Shown here: positions 22,931 through 33,378 of the stretch, piece by piece
How the letters are laid out: each line of letters opens with the position of its first letter
Position numbering within the stretch: position 1 is the stretch's first letter
Source of the DNA: Anthonomus grandis grandis
Taxonomy: Eukaryota; Arthropoda; Insecta; Coleoptera; Curculionidae
Assembly: GCF_022605725.1 (NCBI RefSeq)
Contig: NC_065552.1
Coordinates: 33,057,879-33,121,878 of the forward strand
Direction of reading: 5' to 3'
DNA length: 64,000 nt
Notes under the pieces: model-generated
The model's database searches: none
What the model saw: only the letters and a program-made list of their open reading frames with translations
What the model was told of the DNA's origin: nothing
Translations under genes and position numbers: made by a program

Positions 22931-24256
22931 TACAGGTTGGCGAATAGAAGACTATATATAGGCATTATAAATGGCAACACCGCTTCTCGCTTACTGCATG
23001 GTTGATAAGAAGCGCGACGGATCCGATCGTCTGATTTGCTATTTTCGGCACGGCACAATCAGCAGACCTCATTTTGCTGTGTGATTGCATACTATACTGT
23101 TGAGTCTTAAGGCGTTATTTTAATTTTTTTTAACTATTTATAATTATGGCTGTTTATACCCCTTCCGAAAACATTCAATTGAATAAATGGTTTTATTGCG
23201 GCAATTCGGCAGTACAATACAGGGATTTATTCTCAGTAAATTTTGAAAATAGACCGATTTCTTGTGCTATGACTATTTTAAATGTCGTGTCAAATTTTAA
23301 GACATCTTTTCGCCTCAGGAAGTGTTTCCTGAAGACCAGTGGCAAAGAATGGCATTTTGTCAAACCATGATGGAAAAGGCAAATGAAAATGAAAACTTCT
23401 TAGAAAATATTTTGTTTTCCGTTGAGTCCTCTTTTCCATTGCATGGTAAACACAATTCTATCCCCAAAAGTTAAATGTTTGGGCTGGTATTTTGGGCGAC
23501 CATATTATTGGGCCTTTTTTCATTGATGGTACCTTGAACGCTGAAAAATACCTTGCGTTGCTACAAAACCAAGTTCTTCCTGCCGTCGATTCCTCCCTGA
23601 TATGGGATCAGTCTATTTTCAACAAGATGGCTGTCCTGCTCATAATGCGGTTAGAGTAAAATAATTTTCAACAAATACTTTTCCAAGATCTCCCGACTTG
23701 TCACCACATGACTTTTATTTGTGGGGTTATCCTAAGGAGACTATTTATAAACATTATAATAATAGGCCAACGAACTTCGAGGAATTGAGAAACAAAATTG
23801 TTGAATCTGCCAATTCCATTTTACCTCAACCTGTTTTGGAAATAAGAAACAGCTTTTACGATAGGCTAACTTTTTGGTTAGCTAAAGAAGGTCTTTTTGA
23901 GCCTTTTATTTAAAGTAATTATTTGTTAGGTGTATTATAATGTTTACATTTTTAGTTTTATTAGATTTTATATTTTATTTTAATAAGAACGACGCTTTAA
24001 TTTTCAATACACAGAATTAAAAAAAATTCATTACGAATTTATGCGGGTTTTACACAAGTAATTCCTGCATTAGAAAAAATATTTTTTTTAAATTTTGCCG
24101 CAAGAGATACAGCCCTCACCGGCGTCTTTAATTTTAAAATAAAATTTATAATTAAATTTAAACACCAGAACACCAACGTACTGTCGCGGCGGCGACGTTG
24201 CAACATCTCGCCTAATAGGAACTTTATATGTATAGTGATCCATTCGCCAATCTGTA
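22931..24256 (+). mobile_element. Mariner-like element with matching terminal inverted repeats
   Basis: The left end TACAGGTTGGCGAATAGAAG (22931) is matched by the inverted right end TACAGATTGGCGAATGGATC (right edge 24256). Similarity continues about 30 bp (ACTATAYATA). The outermost TA on each side fits the TA duplication of Tc1/mariner elements. The length is about 1.33 kb, normal for a mariner. It contains one broken transposase in the same orientation. Confidence 0.75.
23146..23913 (+). pseudogene. Mariner-like transposase, broken
   Basis: The N-terminus is intact for about 50 residues from ATG 23146 (YTPSENIQLNKWFYCGNSAV then QYRDLFSVNFENRP), the helix-turn-helix region of a common insect mariner-like family. 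The middle has lost a large piece: after about 23370, frames resume with VWAGILGDHIIGPFFIDGTL and a QQDG-like region (FQQDGCPAHNA-like, frameshifted). The end, 23698-23913, gives SPHDFYLWGYPKETIYK, covering the last catalytic acidic residue (Asp or Glu position in SPxDFxLWG), and runs to a natural stop. Not functional. Confidence 0.8.
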
Positions 24257-24809
24257 TATTAGTGATGTATGATAAATACTTGTTCCTTCTGGCTACTTAG
24301 AAAATTTCTATGGAGTAATTGGGATAACCCGTTTTTTGACGTAGTTTTGTGAACGGCTTTCTCTGTTATTTAAACGTGTACGTTAAAAACGACGTATAGG
24401 TACTCACTGACAAAATGAAAACAAAGGAATTAAAATCATATATGTTGAAAGCCGTTCATTGCGTTGAATATCATGAAGTTTCAAGATTCATAAACATACT
24501 CTCATGGCAACTTCAGTATTAATTACTTGTTTTTGTACTCTAACTTATAAACTAAAGGCCTGTTACTTTGTCAAAGATCGAAAAGATTTCTACGAACTAT
24601 AAACTACTTTCGTTGAATAAAAAATCAAATAATAAAGACACTAAAGATACTGGTTAAGTTAACCCTGAAGTTATCCATGCCGCTTTTAAACCTGCGTATA
24701 CGTAAGCAAAGTAAATCCATAGGTCGCAGCTTGAAATCATGTAAAAAACTGTACCTTTTAGTTTTATTGAATTATTAAGTTTACTTAAATTATAATTTTT
24801 TCCTTTCAG

Positions 24810-24963
24810 TGGGTTTCATTTATCTCGATCATGGAGCTTCCTGTTCCCGCATCGAATAAGCAGGAAAAGATCAAGCTTACCGAGATAAACGAGTACCTAA
24901 CCTGTTATCTGTGCAAGGGATACCTCGTAGACGCCACGACCATCTCGGAATGTTTACATTCGT
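24810..24963 (+). CDS. Psc: Psc/Su(z)2-type Polycomb RING protein, first coding exon
   Basis: The exon is preceded by a pyrimidine-rich acceptor (TTTTTTCCTTTCAG, ending at 24809), has a 21-base 5' untranslated part, then ATG at 24831. It codes for 44 residues plus one base, ending CATTCGT at a GTAAGTG donor. The protein reads IKLTEINEYLTCYLCKGYL then VDATTISECLHS: the first half of a RING finger with Cys25, Cys28, Cys41 and His43. PCGF proteins of this type pair with Sce/RING1 in PRC1, which ubiquitylates H2A and compacts chromatin at silenced genes. The CLHSF and later NKAKPN features favour the Psc/Su(z)2/BMI1 branch over PCGF3/5. The 24809 acceptor means that a further, non-coding 5' exon lies upstream. 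Confidence 0.88.
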
Positions 24964-25349
24964 GTAAGTGAAATTACCATACTAGTCGTCTTGTTGTTTG
25001 CTTTTGATTATTTTGTATTCGTTTGTGTAGGTGGGATATCGGGGCGATCTTCTTTGTAAAAATGTATCTGATTTGAACATTTATTTTCTATAAGGGGGGG
25101 CTTTAAAGGACACCCAGGTGTACATACACAGAAGATAATATTGTCGGTTTTAGGATAACGTATTGTCATTCTTGAATGAGTTTTTATATAATGTGTAATT
25201 TATTAGTCAGACTTATAAGTTAAAATTTTTTAGTGGGATTCATTTGCATTCATATCGATCTGTAGATCAGTTAATATGAAAGGGATTTTTTACATAATAC
25301 AGAAATTATAAGTTTATATGTTGACTCTTGATAAATGGCTCTATATAAA

Positions 25350-26235
25350 GGGTGTTTCAGTAGAGCGCAAGATTTCAGGGCTCAATAAAGTATGGTTTTT
25401 AAACAAAATACCCTTCATTGATGCAGCGCCGTATTTCCGGTTTCAATTCTTCGATGGTTCAGGGTTATTTGTATAAACCTGTGACATCAGATAACCCAAT
25501 ATCCAGAAGTCTAAAGATGCTAAATCGCAAGAACATGGAGGCCAACGCTGGTCACCAAATTGGGAAATGACACTACCAGGAGGAAACTCGTGTAAAATCA
25601 TGAATGTTTCACGGGCGGTATGATATGTGGCTTCCAAATGAAGCAGAAAAAACTGTGTCATCATAGCACGATAAGGTTTCTTCACCGTTATATTAGCTTC
25701 TTCGTTTTCGAAGAAAAACGAACCAATTATATATTCCTCCAGACTATAATGCATACCGTACAGTGATAGGTTATGGATGCATTACTTTCTGATCCAAATG
25801 CGACGGTTTTGCCTGTTAACGAAGTCATCGAGGTAAAGAGAGGCTTTATTACGGAATTTGATTTTGTTCGCAAAATCAGAAGGTTGCTCAAGTTGGGGAA
25901 TTCTCTTCGCTGTTCATGGTCTGTTGGCAGAAGTTGTTCAGTCAGTTGGATTTTGTAGGCATGCAGCTGTCAGTGTTTAGTGAGAATTCGCTGACGTATC
26001 CAAATGTTGTCCTATATGATCTTTCTGTTAAAGTTTCGTGAAGTTTTGTTGTGAATGACCTCTATGAGCTTGTATCGTGTGTTTCATTAGTACTTTTGAA
26101 TTTTTAGATGAATTAAAAACATTATGTCAACCAAACATTGGACGCACTTTACGAATAGTGGCAAATAAACTTTCACCATTTTGATAATAATTTTTGACAA
26201 TCAGAACGCGTTGCTCTACCGTGTAATGCACCATA
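25350..26235 (-). pseudogene. Mariner-like transposase, nearly full length but broken
   Basis: The minus-strand reading starts at a Met near 26231 (MVHYTVEQRVLIVKNYYQNG), runs through KVRPMFG, and after internal loss reaches KIKFRNKASLYLDDFVNRQN (first catalytic Asp region, degenerate), then IIGSFFFENEEA, TYHTARET, and WPPCSCDLASLDFWILGYL, the PPRSxDLxPLDYFLWG signature with the third catalytic acid. Many stops and a deletion between about 26130 and 25950 make it a relic. The same family recurs at 36150-36530. Confidence 0.75.
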
Positions 26236-26319
26236 TTTACTAACTCCTATCTATCAGCTTTCGATTTGTCAGACTGTCAAACATGGCGTGCAATTCAAAT
26301 CTAGCGTTCTTATTGAAAA

Positions 26320-26510
26320 AACCCCTTCAGATACCAGAGTATCCCGTATTTTAGCACGATCTTATATGAGAATTATCATTATTCCATCTACATTGAAGTT
26401 TGCCTGGACTATGCGCTTGTGTTTCGTTATTCATGCAATTTATCTGAGACCACTTTCTCGAGGTCACAGAAATTGATTCGCCTTTCTGCCGGACTTATAT
26501 TGATTATAGG
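26320..26510. repeat. Dispersed repeat of unknown type (copy 1 of 3)
   Basis: GATACCAGAGTATCCCGTAT, TTTTAGCACG, ATTATCATTATTCC and CTACATTGAAG at 26328-26405 match 47555-47650 in the same order. The right part (TTTATCTGAGACCACTTTCT, then CGAGGTCACAGAAATTGATTC) matches 51820-51880. The three regions share orientation but no protein coding, suggesting a non-autonomous element or a satellite-like fragment. Confidence 0.5.
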
Positions 26511-27490
26511 GATATTTCAAAAGACGCTTTAATACAGAACAACAGTAGTTGATAGGTGAAGAGTAAGCCAATAATAATTTTGTTTGAGCAATATTTATAA
26601 ATAACATTTAACTCCCAGTCGCATTCTTCGTCAGAATAAAATGTTGCTTGTCAGCTCTATATCGGAGTAACAAAGAGCAACGGATTCCGTAGCTCTAATG
26701 TTGTACACTTGACGATCTATCTATATTGGTCTCGTTTTTCTTTGTAGAAATACACAAGCATCTGAAACCATCATCATATTATATTGTTTTTATCATTTGA
26801 TGTAGATCACTCAACTTTCTAACGTTTTCAGCACTCTTGTTATTGAAATAGCTACTTGTTTTTGTTTGGAAGATATATTCAATTGCTGAAATAGTTCTTT
26901 ATTTTATAGACAAATGAATCGTAAATTCATATTTTACTCTATTCTTTTAGGTAATGCGTGCTATTTTTTGAAGTTACCACTTATTTCTAACCTAGGCAAA
27001 CTTTCATCCGAAGCTTTTCCAATTTTGATCAAAGAGATTCAGAATTCCCGCTAAACACTAAAACGCGCTAAATCACATTTCAATACTTCTATCGACTTTG
27101 AAACTTTATCTTTCATTGTACATCACTTGCAAATAATTTTTATGATCACATAGGGTAACTTCAAGAATTTTTTCTGGAAGTTTGTCTGTTTTTTATGTCT
27201 TTTATACTACTTGGCAAACATTTTAAAAATGGAGATTTAAACAAGGTTTAAAAACAATGTTATTGGAAAATCATTACTAGGACGCCTGACTGTGTAAATG
27301 CTCAACAAGATCTTTTACATCAAGACTATTCAACCATTTATCTCTAACATCAACATTGAATCATAATCTACATTGTTGAATTATTCTAAGCCCAATAGCC
27401 TACTCCTTAATTTGTATTTGTTTGATTTGATTGAAGCTGTAATTCTTTCTGTTAGTTACTAAAACAGATTTCATGCAAGACACGTACGTG

Positions 27491-29955
27491 TCATTCATAA
27501 TCACTTTTAGGCTTTGTATCAAAGCGACCATTTCTTAAAATTGAAATATATCCTTCAATGTTATTAAATATCGCTCTTCTATTGTTCGGGTATATTCGAC
27601 GAATGTAATCAATAGATTTACTTGGGTTTTGAAATTCGACAATTGAAGACCTCGGCTGTAAAACCTGTAAAGGATCTTCACAGTCGAATTCCAGTTTTAC
27701 AGCAGAGCTTACTCCTGCATCCTGAGGCTGCTTAAAGTTCTTGCGAAGTTCAGAAAACAAAAAGAAATCTTCGTTTGACATTACGGTAACTTGAAAAGGT
27801 CTTTGTTTCTGAGCTGTTTTTAGAATATTTTCCCATGGCTGGTAAGAATAGACTGCCGGCTGTTTTCTTGCTACCATTTCAACACGTGTATAATCACGAT
27901 CACCAGGCACCATTGTACGTTCTGGAAAGATATGAATGATTTTGGAAAATCTCTTTTGAGCTAAAAGACGTAACCACAGTGCCACAATAGTCCAGTTCTT
28001 ATTTTGTCCGCCACAGTTGCCAGATACAGCTTATAAGATTTCACCTCTGAGTAACCCCTTTTTGCTACAGACCCATTTCACAGGTAGAAGTAACTCTTTT
28101 CTGACCCATTACAGCAGCGGATACTAAAATTGTAACACCACAACTTTTTCTTATAAAAACATGACCCGGTTGTTAACTTTGGAGTCGGCAGTGCTTGCTG
28201 CAAGTCAAATGTAATGACGTGGATCTTTTTTTGATATGGTGTTAGCCTCTTCAACAAAATAATATTTCTAGCTGCTTCAGCCTTTCTGAGGTGCAGATCC
28301 TTAGAACCTTCCAAGTCTTTTAGCAGCTCTTGATTTCTTGCATGTGGAAATCTTGATTTGATTACATTTCATGTATCTGATTTTGGACCCTTTAAGAAAA
28401 TATTATACTCTTCAGTAAATATTCTCCTAAATTTATAACAAGATATTGGAGTTTTTCCTTCTTGCGTGCGTTTCCTTCCCATACTCAAGACTCATGTACA
28501 ATTTGTCAGATTTTTATTGCGGCTGTAATGGCTCTCGTGTTTTCGCAATAAAATCTTTGAAATCTTCTACTATATTTTTTTTTTGTGTTGTTAATGTTTT
28601 CCTCTTTGATCCAAAACAGGAATATGCTCGGACAGCAGAGCTGCCATTAAGGCTATCACGGCCGCAAAGGTAAGCTCCAAGCTTGTACAAGAGTGCATAA
28701 AAGTCCTGAAAAAACTGGTGCAGGTTGGCTGCAGGGTCCAGCTCGTCTGGATACCTGGCCACGCAGGTCATGAGGTAATGAGGAAGCGGACTCTCTTGCC
28801 AGACTGGGATCCGCAAATGTGCCGATGGGGCCGGAACCCATAGTTGGTATCCCCAAATGCGTTGCGGTCGCGTCAATGAAGGGTCTGCTGGACAAGTGGA
28901 CCCATCGAAGATGGACTGAGTCCCCTGGTATGAGACATGCCAAAACGCACATAGGTGGGCCCTCTGCCTGTCTCACCAAAAATCTACTACGCCTAAAAAG
29001 ACGCGAAATTCGGCTAGTGACAGGTCTTTTAACAGGTCACTGGCACTTAAGAAGCCATCTCCATTCTATCGGTATATTGCGGAAAACCCGGAATGCCGAT
29101 GGTGCTGTGGGGAGGATGAAGCCGTTGATCATGTAGGCGGGGAGTGCCCAGCACTCACACGCGCCAGGTTCAAATACTTGGGTAACACTTTCAGTACCGA
29201 GTAACTTTAAGTCCTTCAGACCAGAGAGCCTCTTATCGGTTTCTCTAAGGCCGTTGGGCTCTGGTAACCCCCGGTGGGGCATGATGGATCCATTAGGAGA
29301 CCTATATGCACAACTGCCTTGGCAGCCCACTGTTTCGACAATTCAACAGGAACTTTATGTTGTTTATGACACTTTTTCACATGGTATTCGCATCTTTCTC
29401 GGCCAATTACATGGATTGATATAAATGCTTGTTTGCAAATTTCATAAGTGGAATTGTGTCTCTTTACTCCGTATGATAGCGTACAGGTTCGACGCGTATC
29501 TCTTTTTTTATTCGTCTCTTAATCGGATTGGACTTAATACAGCCAAATAGATATGCATTTTGTTATTTGCTAAGCCCCAGAAATGTTGAAAAAGTTTTGA
29601 CGTAATAGCGTCGGGTACTATTTCAAAACACAACTCTGCCGTTTTCTTTTAATCACTCGACCTTTTCCGCGGTATGATTTATACATCTACAGTTTTTGAA
29701 TTTTATCTGTACAGCTCCTAGGCAAAGCTGTTTTCTTCCCTTGAAAGTTAAAGCAATATTCTGAAATAAAAGTATTTACGTAAAACTTATTGAGAACAAC
29801 ACTTTCGAGGTAAGCATGTAAAAGATGTTAAGTGCAGTAGATAACATATTTTACATGAAACAATCAAAATAACATGTGCTAAAACTAACCTCAAATGTGT
29901 CGTCTATTGCTTCTTCCACAGACTCGCTAGGTTCGTAGTCTTGATCCGCTACACT
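27491..29955 (-). pseudogene. DUF7869-like protein relic (with intron), cut by a LINE
   Basis: The minus strand carries, in order, an acidic exon (EPSESVEEAIDDTFE) ending at a GTTAGT donor (29885-29889); after an acceptor at 29761-29762, an NIALTFKGRKQLCLGAVQIK exon; a segment FISIHVIGRERCEYHVKKC-like at about 29450-29340; and, beyond an inserted LINE, TPISCYKFRRIFTEEYNIFL, DLHLRKAEAARNIILLK, VITFDLQQALPTPKLTTG and the signature NCGGQNKN (about 28010), followed by the 164-residue open tail 27985-27491. ITFDLQ and DNCGGQNKN are hallmarks of the DUF7869 family, multi-copy in many animals and suspected to be mobile. Stops near 28080 and 28025 and the LINE insertion show that it is dead. Function is unknown. 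Confidence 0.7.
28620..29330 (+). pseudogene. 5'-truncated LINE (RNase H and tail) inserted in DUF7869-like relic
   Basis: The plus-strand reading gives the RNase H core CSDSRAAIKAITAAKVSS, LVWIPGHAGHEG (catalytic His, HxG) and EEADSLARLGSA (frameshifted near 28780), then the C-terminal region KRREIRLVTGLLTGHWHLRS and a Cys/His end (CRWCCGEDEAVDH). It ends near VGLW and a short 3' tail at about 29330. It lies antisense to the DUF7869-like gene; DUF7869-like code resumes on both sides, so the LINE inserted into it later. The family is related to the I/Jockey-type copies at 10860 and 50423. Confidence 0.8.
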
Positions 29956-30555
29956 ACTAAATACGAGTCACTACTAAATAGTTAGATTCCATTTTTCACT
30001 TTTATACTCACAACAACAAGCACCTGTTAAGTACAGCGGCCATATTCTTTTGGCACATTTTACTTGCAGCGCTCCCTTAACATAATTTCCGTACTTCGAA
30101 TGCGGTGCTATCTCTGACTAAATTGTAGAAGTTACCATGGAAAGAGATGGCACTTAACATGTTTTACAACAAAAAATCATAATTTTGAGTTAAATGTCAC
30201 TTAACATGTTTTGACGGCCGATGTTTTCAATTGTTTGAAAAATACGAGATTAAATGTTATTGGATTTTTTAACTTTGATTATAAAAGTCGATGTTACGCA
30301 TTGCTTTGTACGACTTTTTAAATATTTTCCAAATCGTTTTTGACCTGAAAATAACAACTCTCTATAAATGTAAAAAAGATGGTTTGCCGCATCTACATCC
30401 TTATAAAAATCCTATTCAGTGTCTTCCCAACTGCAGAATATTATGCCTCAGTGTTTACATAAATATTTCCCAATTATCTAAGTATAATATGACCTTTCTT
30501 AAAAAGAAACCATATAAAATATCAATAACTTTTATGATTTATTGTTACATTTTAG

Positions 30556-30646
30556 TTTGCCGAAGCTGTATCATAAGGTTTCTGCAAGACAACAGCTACT
30601 GTCCGGTATGCGAGCTTATCATAAACAAAGCCAAGCCCAACTTAAA
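30556..30646 (+). CDS. Psc: Psc/Su(z)2-type Polycomb RING protein, second coding exon
   Basis: The exon begins after the acceptor TTTTAG and ends at 30646 before GTAAGTAC, in phase 2. It codes for FCRSCIIRFLQDNSYCPVCE then LIINKAKPNLK, giving Cys46, Cys49, Cys60 and Cys63 and completing the C3HC4 RING begun in the 24.8-kb exon (spacings C-x2-C-x12-C-x-H-x2-C-x2-C-x10-C-x2-C). The tail CEL/MxINxAKPNxK is characteristic of Psc/Su(z)2. In relatives the next residues are a DxTLQxIVYKLVPGL segment starting the RAWUL-linker region; no such exon was found to 64000, so the gene continues beyond the window or across an intron over 33 kb long. Confidence 0.9.
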
Positions 30647-30970
30647 GTAAGTACATAATTTCATGTATATTTTATGTGACGTGACGGTATTTATTACTGT
30701 ATTGTTTGCCTCATATTATTATATTATTTGTTTGAATAGTTTATGCATTAAGGATATCGCAATTATTAAAAACAGTAAGAACCATGAAAAAAACCCTATA
30801 AAACAGATAGATGGATAACATGCATATGATACATTATATTTACTATATCTGATAAGACTAAAAAATTGAATGATGTACTAGTTCTTACTTGGAAACTTGC
30901 ATATTAGTTTCCAAATAAGTTATACAACTTATATGTACTGATTTCTACAGAATGTTTAATGCAATAGATA

Positions 30971-31992
30971 CAGGGTGTTCGAAAAATAGACGAAGATATT
31001 TCAATGGGTGATTCCTTATAAAAAATATGAGAAAAAGCTTCTATAAACATGGGTCTGGAAATGCACAGTTTTCAAGATACAGGGTGATACATTTTTTTTA
31101 TTAATATTAAAAAAAAAATATTTACTCGATTCTTTTGAAATTTAACAGTATTACTTGTTGTACTAAGAAGATAATTTAGCCCTAATTAGATTAAAATTAT
31201 AAGGTCCAGCGGCGTCCTGGGGGACCGTTTATTTGCATGCCACTGGACAAAATTGGTTTATTAATTTTTGGTAAAAAAATCCCTTGGAAAACGAAAAATC
31301 AAAGACATTTTTAACAACTACAACAAATCTTGGAAATGTCCACCATCCACTTCTGTACACCTTCTCACTCGACGAATCATTAAACGACGCACTCGAGCTA
31401 AAATTCGAAGTTTATTTCTCACTTCTTCGCAAGCATTTACAATTTTATTTATTAACTCTTCTATTGTTTATATGGGATTCAGACTTTTAAGATCTCCCCA
31501 TAAATAAAAATCTATTGGATTTAAGTCAGGAGAGCGAGGTGGCCATTGAATTGGTCCACCTTCAAAACGGTATTTATTTTTTTTTGTCGAAAGCGAAGTG
31601 AGATATGAAAAAAATACAAGAGGCAAAAAAGTTGTATTTTTAAATGCTTAATGAAACAACAAATATTTAAGTTGAAAAAAAGGCAGTGGCATAGATTTTT
31701 TTGCCAATAATATTTACTAAGATGTCCCCCGGGACGCCACTGGACCTTATAATTTTAATCTAATGAGGGCTAAATTATCTTCTTAATACAACAAGTAATA
31801 CTGCCAAATTTTAAAAGAATCGAGTAAATATTTTGTTAAATATTAATAAAAAATTAATATTTAAAAAAAAAATATCACCAGGTATCTTGAAAAGTGTGCA
31901 TTTTCGGACCCATGTTTATAGAAACTTTTTCTCATGTTTTTTTACAAGGAATCACCCATTGAAACATCTCCGTCTATTTTTCGAACACCCTG
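30971..31992. mobile_element. Inverted-repeat element (~1 kb) with ~260-bp arms, TA-flanked
   Basis: The left end CAGGGTGTTCGAAAAATAGA (30971) is inverted at the right (edge 31992), each flanked by TA. The arms continue inward over about 250 bases, including ATTTACTCGATTCTTTTGAA (31119) and TAAAATTATAAGGTCCAG (31191), whose complements lie at about 31808 and 31750. Between them sits the C-terminal piece of a transposase. This is an internally deleted derivative of a mariner-like element with unusually long ends. Confidence 0.85.
31265..31560 (-). pseudogene. DDE transposase C-terminal remnant inside the long-arm element
   Basis: On the minus strand from about 31560: GGPIQWPPRSPDLNPIDFYL then WGDLKSL, with the PRSPDLNPIDFxLWG signature holding the last catalytic residue, followed by TIEELINKIVNACEEVRNKL and RVRRLMIRRVRRCTEVDGGH, the usual C-terminal helices of this insect mariner-like family. 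One stop (after LKSLNPI) interrupts it, and everything N-terminal to PPRSPD is missing. It links the flanking inverted repeats to their likely source element. Confidence 0.85.
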
Positions 31993-32149
31993 TATATTAT
32001 CATGCGTGGCGGGCATCATTTCGGAAAGTATTCCTTCAAAAAAAAAGTTAACTTTTATAATACATAAATCGTTAGATTCCTTCTTTCGTACAGTATCAAG
32101 TACAATTGAGTCAAGAGAAGGCAGTTTACTCATAGAAGTCGAAGTACAA

Positions 32150-32700
32150 TCCAAAAACAACATTTACATCCTAATGACCAAATACTAAATATTATAAAAG
32201 GAGTAGTTAGTACAGATTTAGTGAACTGCACAGATGATGAATTCCTATCCAACTTTAAAGGACAAAACATAGTTTAAGCATTCTGGATAAATCAAAGGAA
32301 AAACAATGACACGCCATGTAACACTTTTATTCCCTCTTTTAAAATACACTCGCTCTAAGAATTACATTATATATTCCTAGTCCATTGCGCTGTTTTAAGT
32401 GCCAGGAATTTGACCATACATCTATGCGTTGTCAAAACTATTCAACATGTCCATCATGTCGACCAGATACATACCCAGATTTCTAAGCTCCTGTCTTATT
32501 GTGTGAACTGCAAGGGGAATCACTGTTAAACGTATAAGGGATGGCTAACTTATAAAGAAGAGTTACAGAATACAGAAGTTTAGAATAACTGAAATATTAT
32601 CATTCATCAAAGCTAAAAGAAAATTTAAACAGCAAAATCCGATTCTTTCATTATATCATACAGTGAAGAAGAATTAAGCCAGAAAAGAAAACCGTTTCAT
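32150..32700 (+). pseudogene. LINE ORF1 (gag-like) relic with CCHC zinc knuckles
   Basis: Frames on the plus strand give NIIKGVVSTDLVNCTDDEFL near 32195, a WINQRKNND segment, and at about 32390 LRCFKCQEFDHTSMRCQNYS followed by TCPSC. CFKCQEFDH....C is a CCHC zinc knuckle, and the next Cys pair begins a second knuckle. Tandem CCHC knuckles end the ORF1 protein of I/Jockey/R1-type LINEs and bind the element RNA. Frameshifts and stops are frequent. No ORF2 follows: the sequence runs into unrelated DNA and then LTR copy D at 33045. Confidence 0.7.
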
Positions 32701-33044
32701 CAAGAAACTTCAACAGCTTCATTTTGAAAATTAGACTCAATATCAACTACCTCCCTAAAAGCTTTATCTGAGCTAACTTTTCCCCTTCTTCAAATCTTCC
32801 TCAAACTTTCTCTTCTCATCCTTTGTCCTCTCTCTTTCCCCCTTCCCCAAAATCATCCAAAACCTGTTTCCTAATTCTCCAAAAGAACACGCGAACTTCC
32901 AGACTTTTATCAAAAACTCCTCATTCAAAAGAGTCCAAGAACTCTTTAAAACCTTCGGCTCATTCACCTTCGTGATCGGGTTCATCTTAATTACAAAGAA
33001 AATCATATTCATCTAACTCATCCTCAAAGCAGTCTCCTCAGAGT

Positions 33045-33290
33045 TTCCGTTCGTTAGGTGTAAATTAAAGCAATCGAAAATAGTCAACTAATTTACACTC
33101 ACGACTACTAGCGAAATTTATTTACAACTATTTAAATCTCGCGCCAATATTCCGGACTCTGCTTTTCTGAACTGACAAGTGACTAGTATCGGCGATGCGG
33201 CTCCTTATATACTCGGCAAAACCCTGTTCCGGAAGATTCCCGCTAACTTTCGAGACGTCGTGCGGTGTACCATTTAGGGCAGTGGCTTGC
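33045..33290 (-). repeat. LTR copy D (solo or truncated)
   Basis: This starts with CGTTCGTTAGGTGTAAATTA, contains the shared TTTATTTACAACTATTTAAA, the CTTATATACTCGG block (33204-33216) and TTCCGGAAGATTCCCGCTAA, and ends at the GTCGTGCGGTGTACCAT block. On the minus strand TATATAAG (33211-33204) faces TCAGT (33175-33171), a 38-base spacing. The neighbouring DNA to 34813 is a mariner-like relic, not retrotransposon interior, so this is not one half of a complete D-E element. Confidence 0.6.
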
Positions 33291-33378
33291 AGCTAAATGT
33301 TGAAAGGGAAAAACCCTTTAATAGGAGGAATATTAATTGAGTTAGAGGGGAGACTTCTTAAAATTAGTTAGATTCATA

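Larger units (their letters stand above)
24964..30555 (+). other. 5.6-kb intron of the Psc-type gene
   Basis: The donor GTAAGTG (24964) and acceptor TTACATTTTAG (ends 30555) join the two RING exons in phase: T from the first exon plus TT from the second makes the Phe of CLHSFC. The intron hosts a mariner-like relic (25350-26235), a dispersed repeat, and a DUF7869-like relic cut by a LINE (27491-29955). The remainder, including 26520-27480 and 30000-30555, is AT-rich and featureless. Confidence 0.85.

Noticed and set aside
28514..28979. Minus-strand frames of 107-120 codons
   Set aside because: Shadows of the plus-strand LINE RNase H relic.
32773..33012. Minus-strand 79-codon lysine/glutamate-rich frame
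   Set aside because: Charged low-complexity tail from a CT-rich strand, with no recognised domain.
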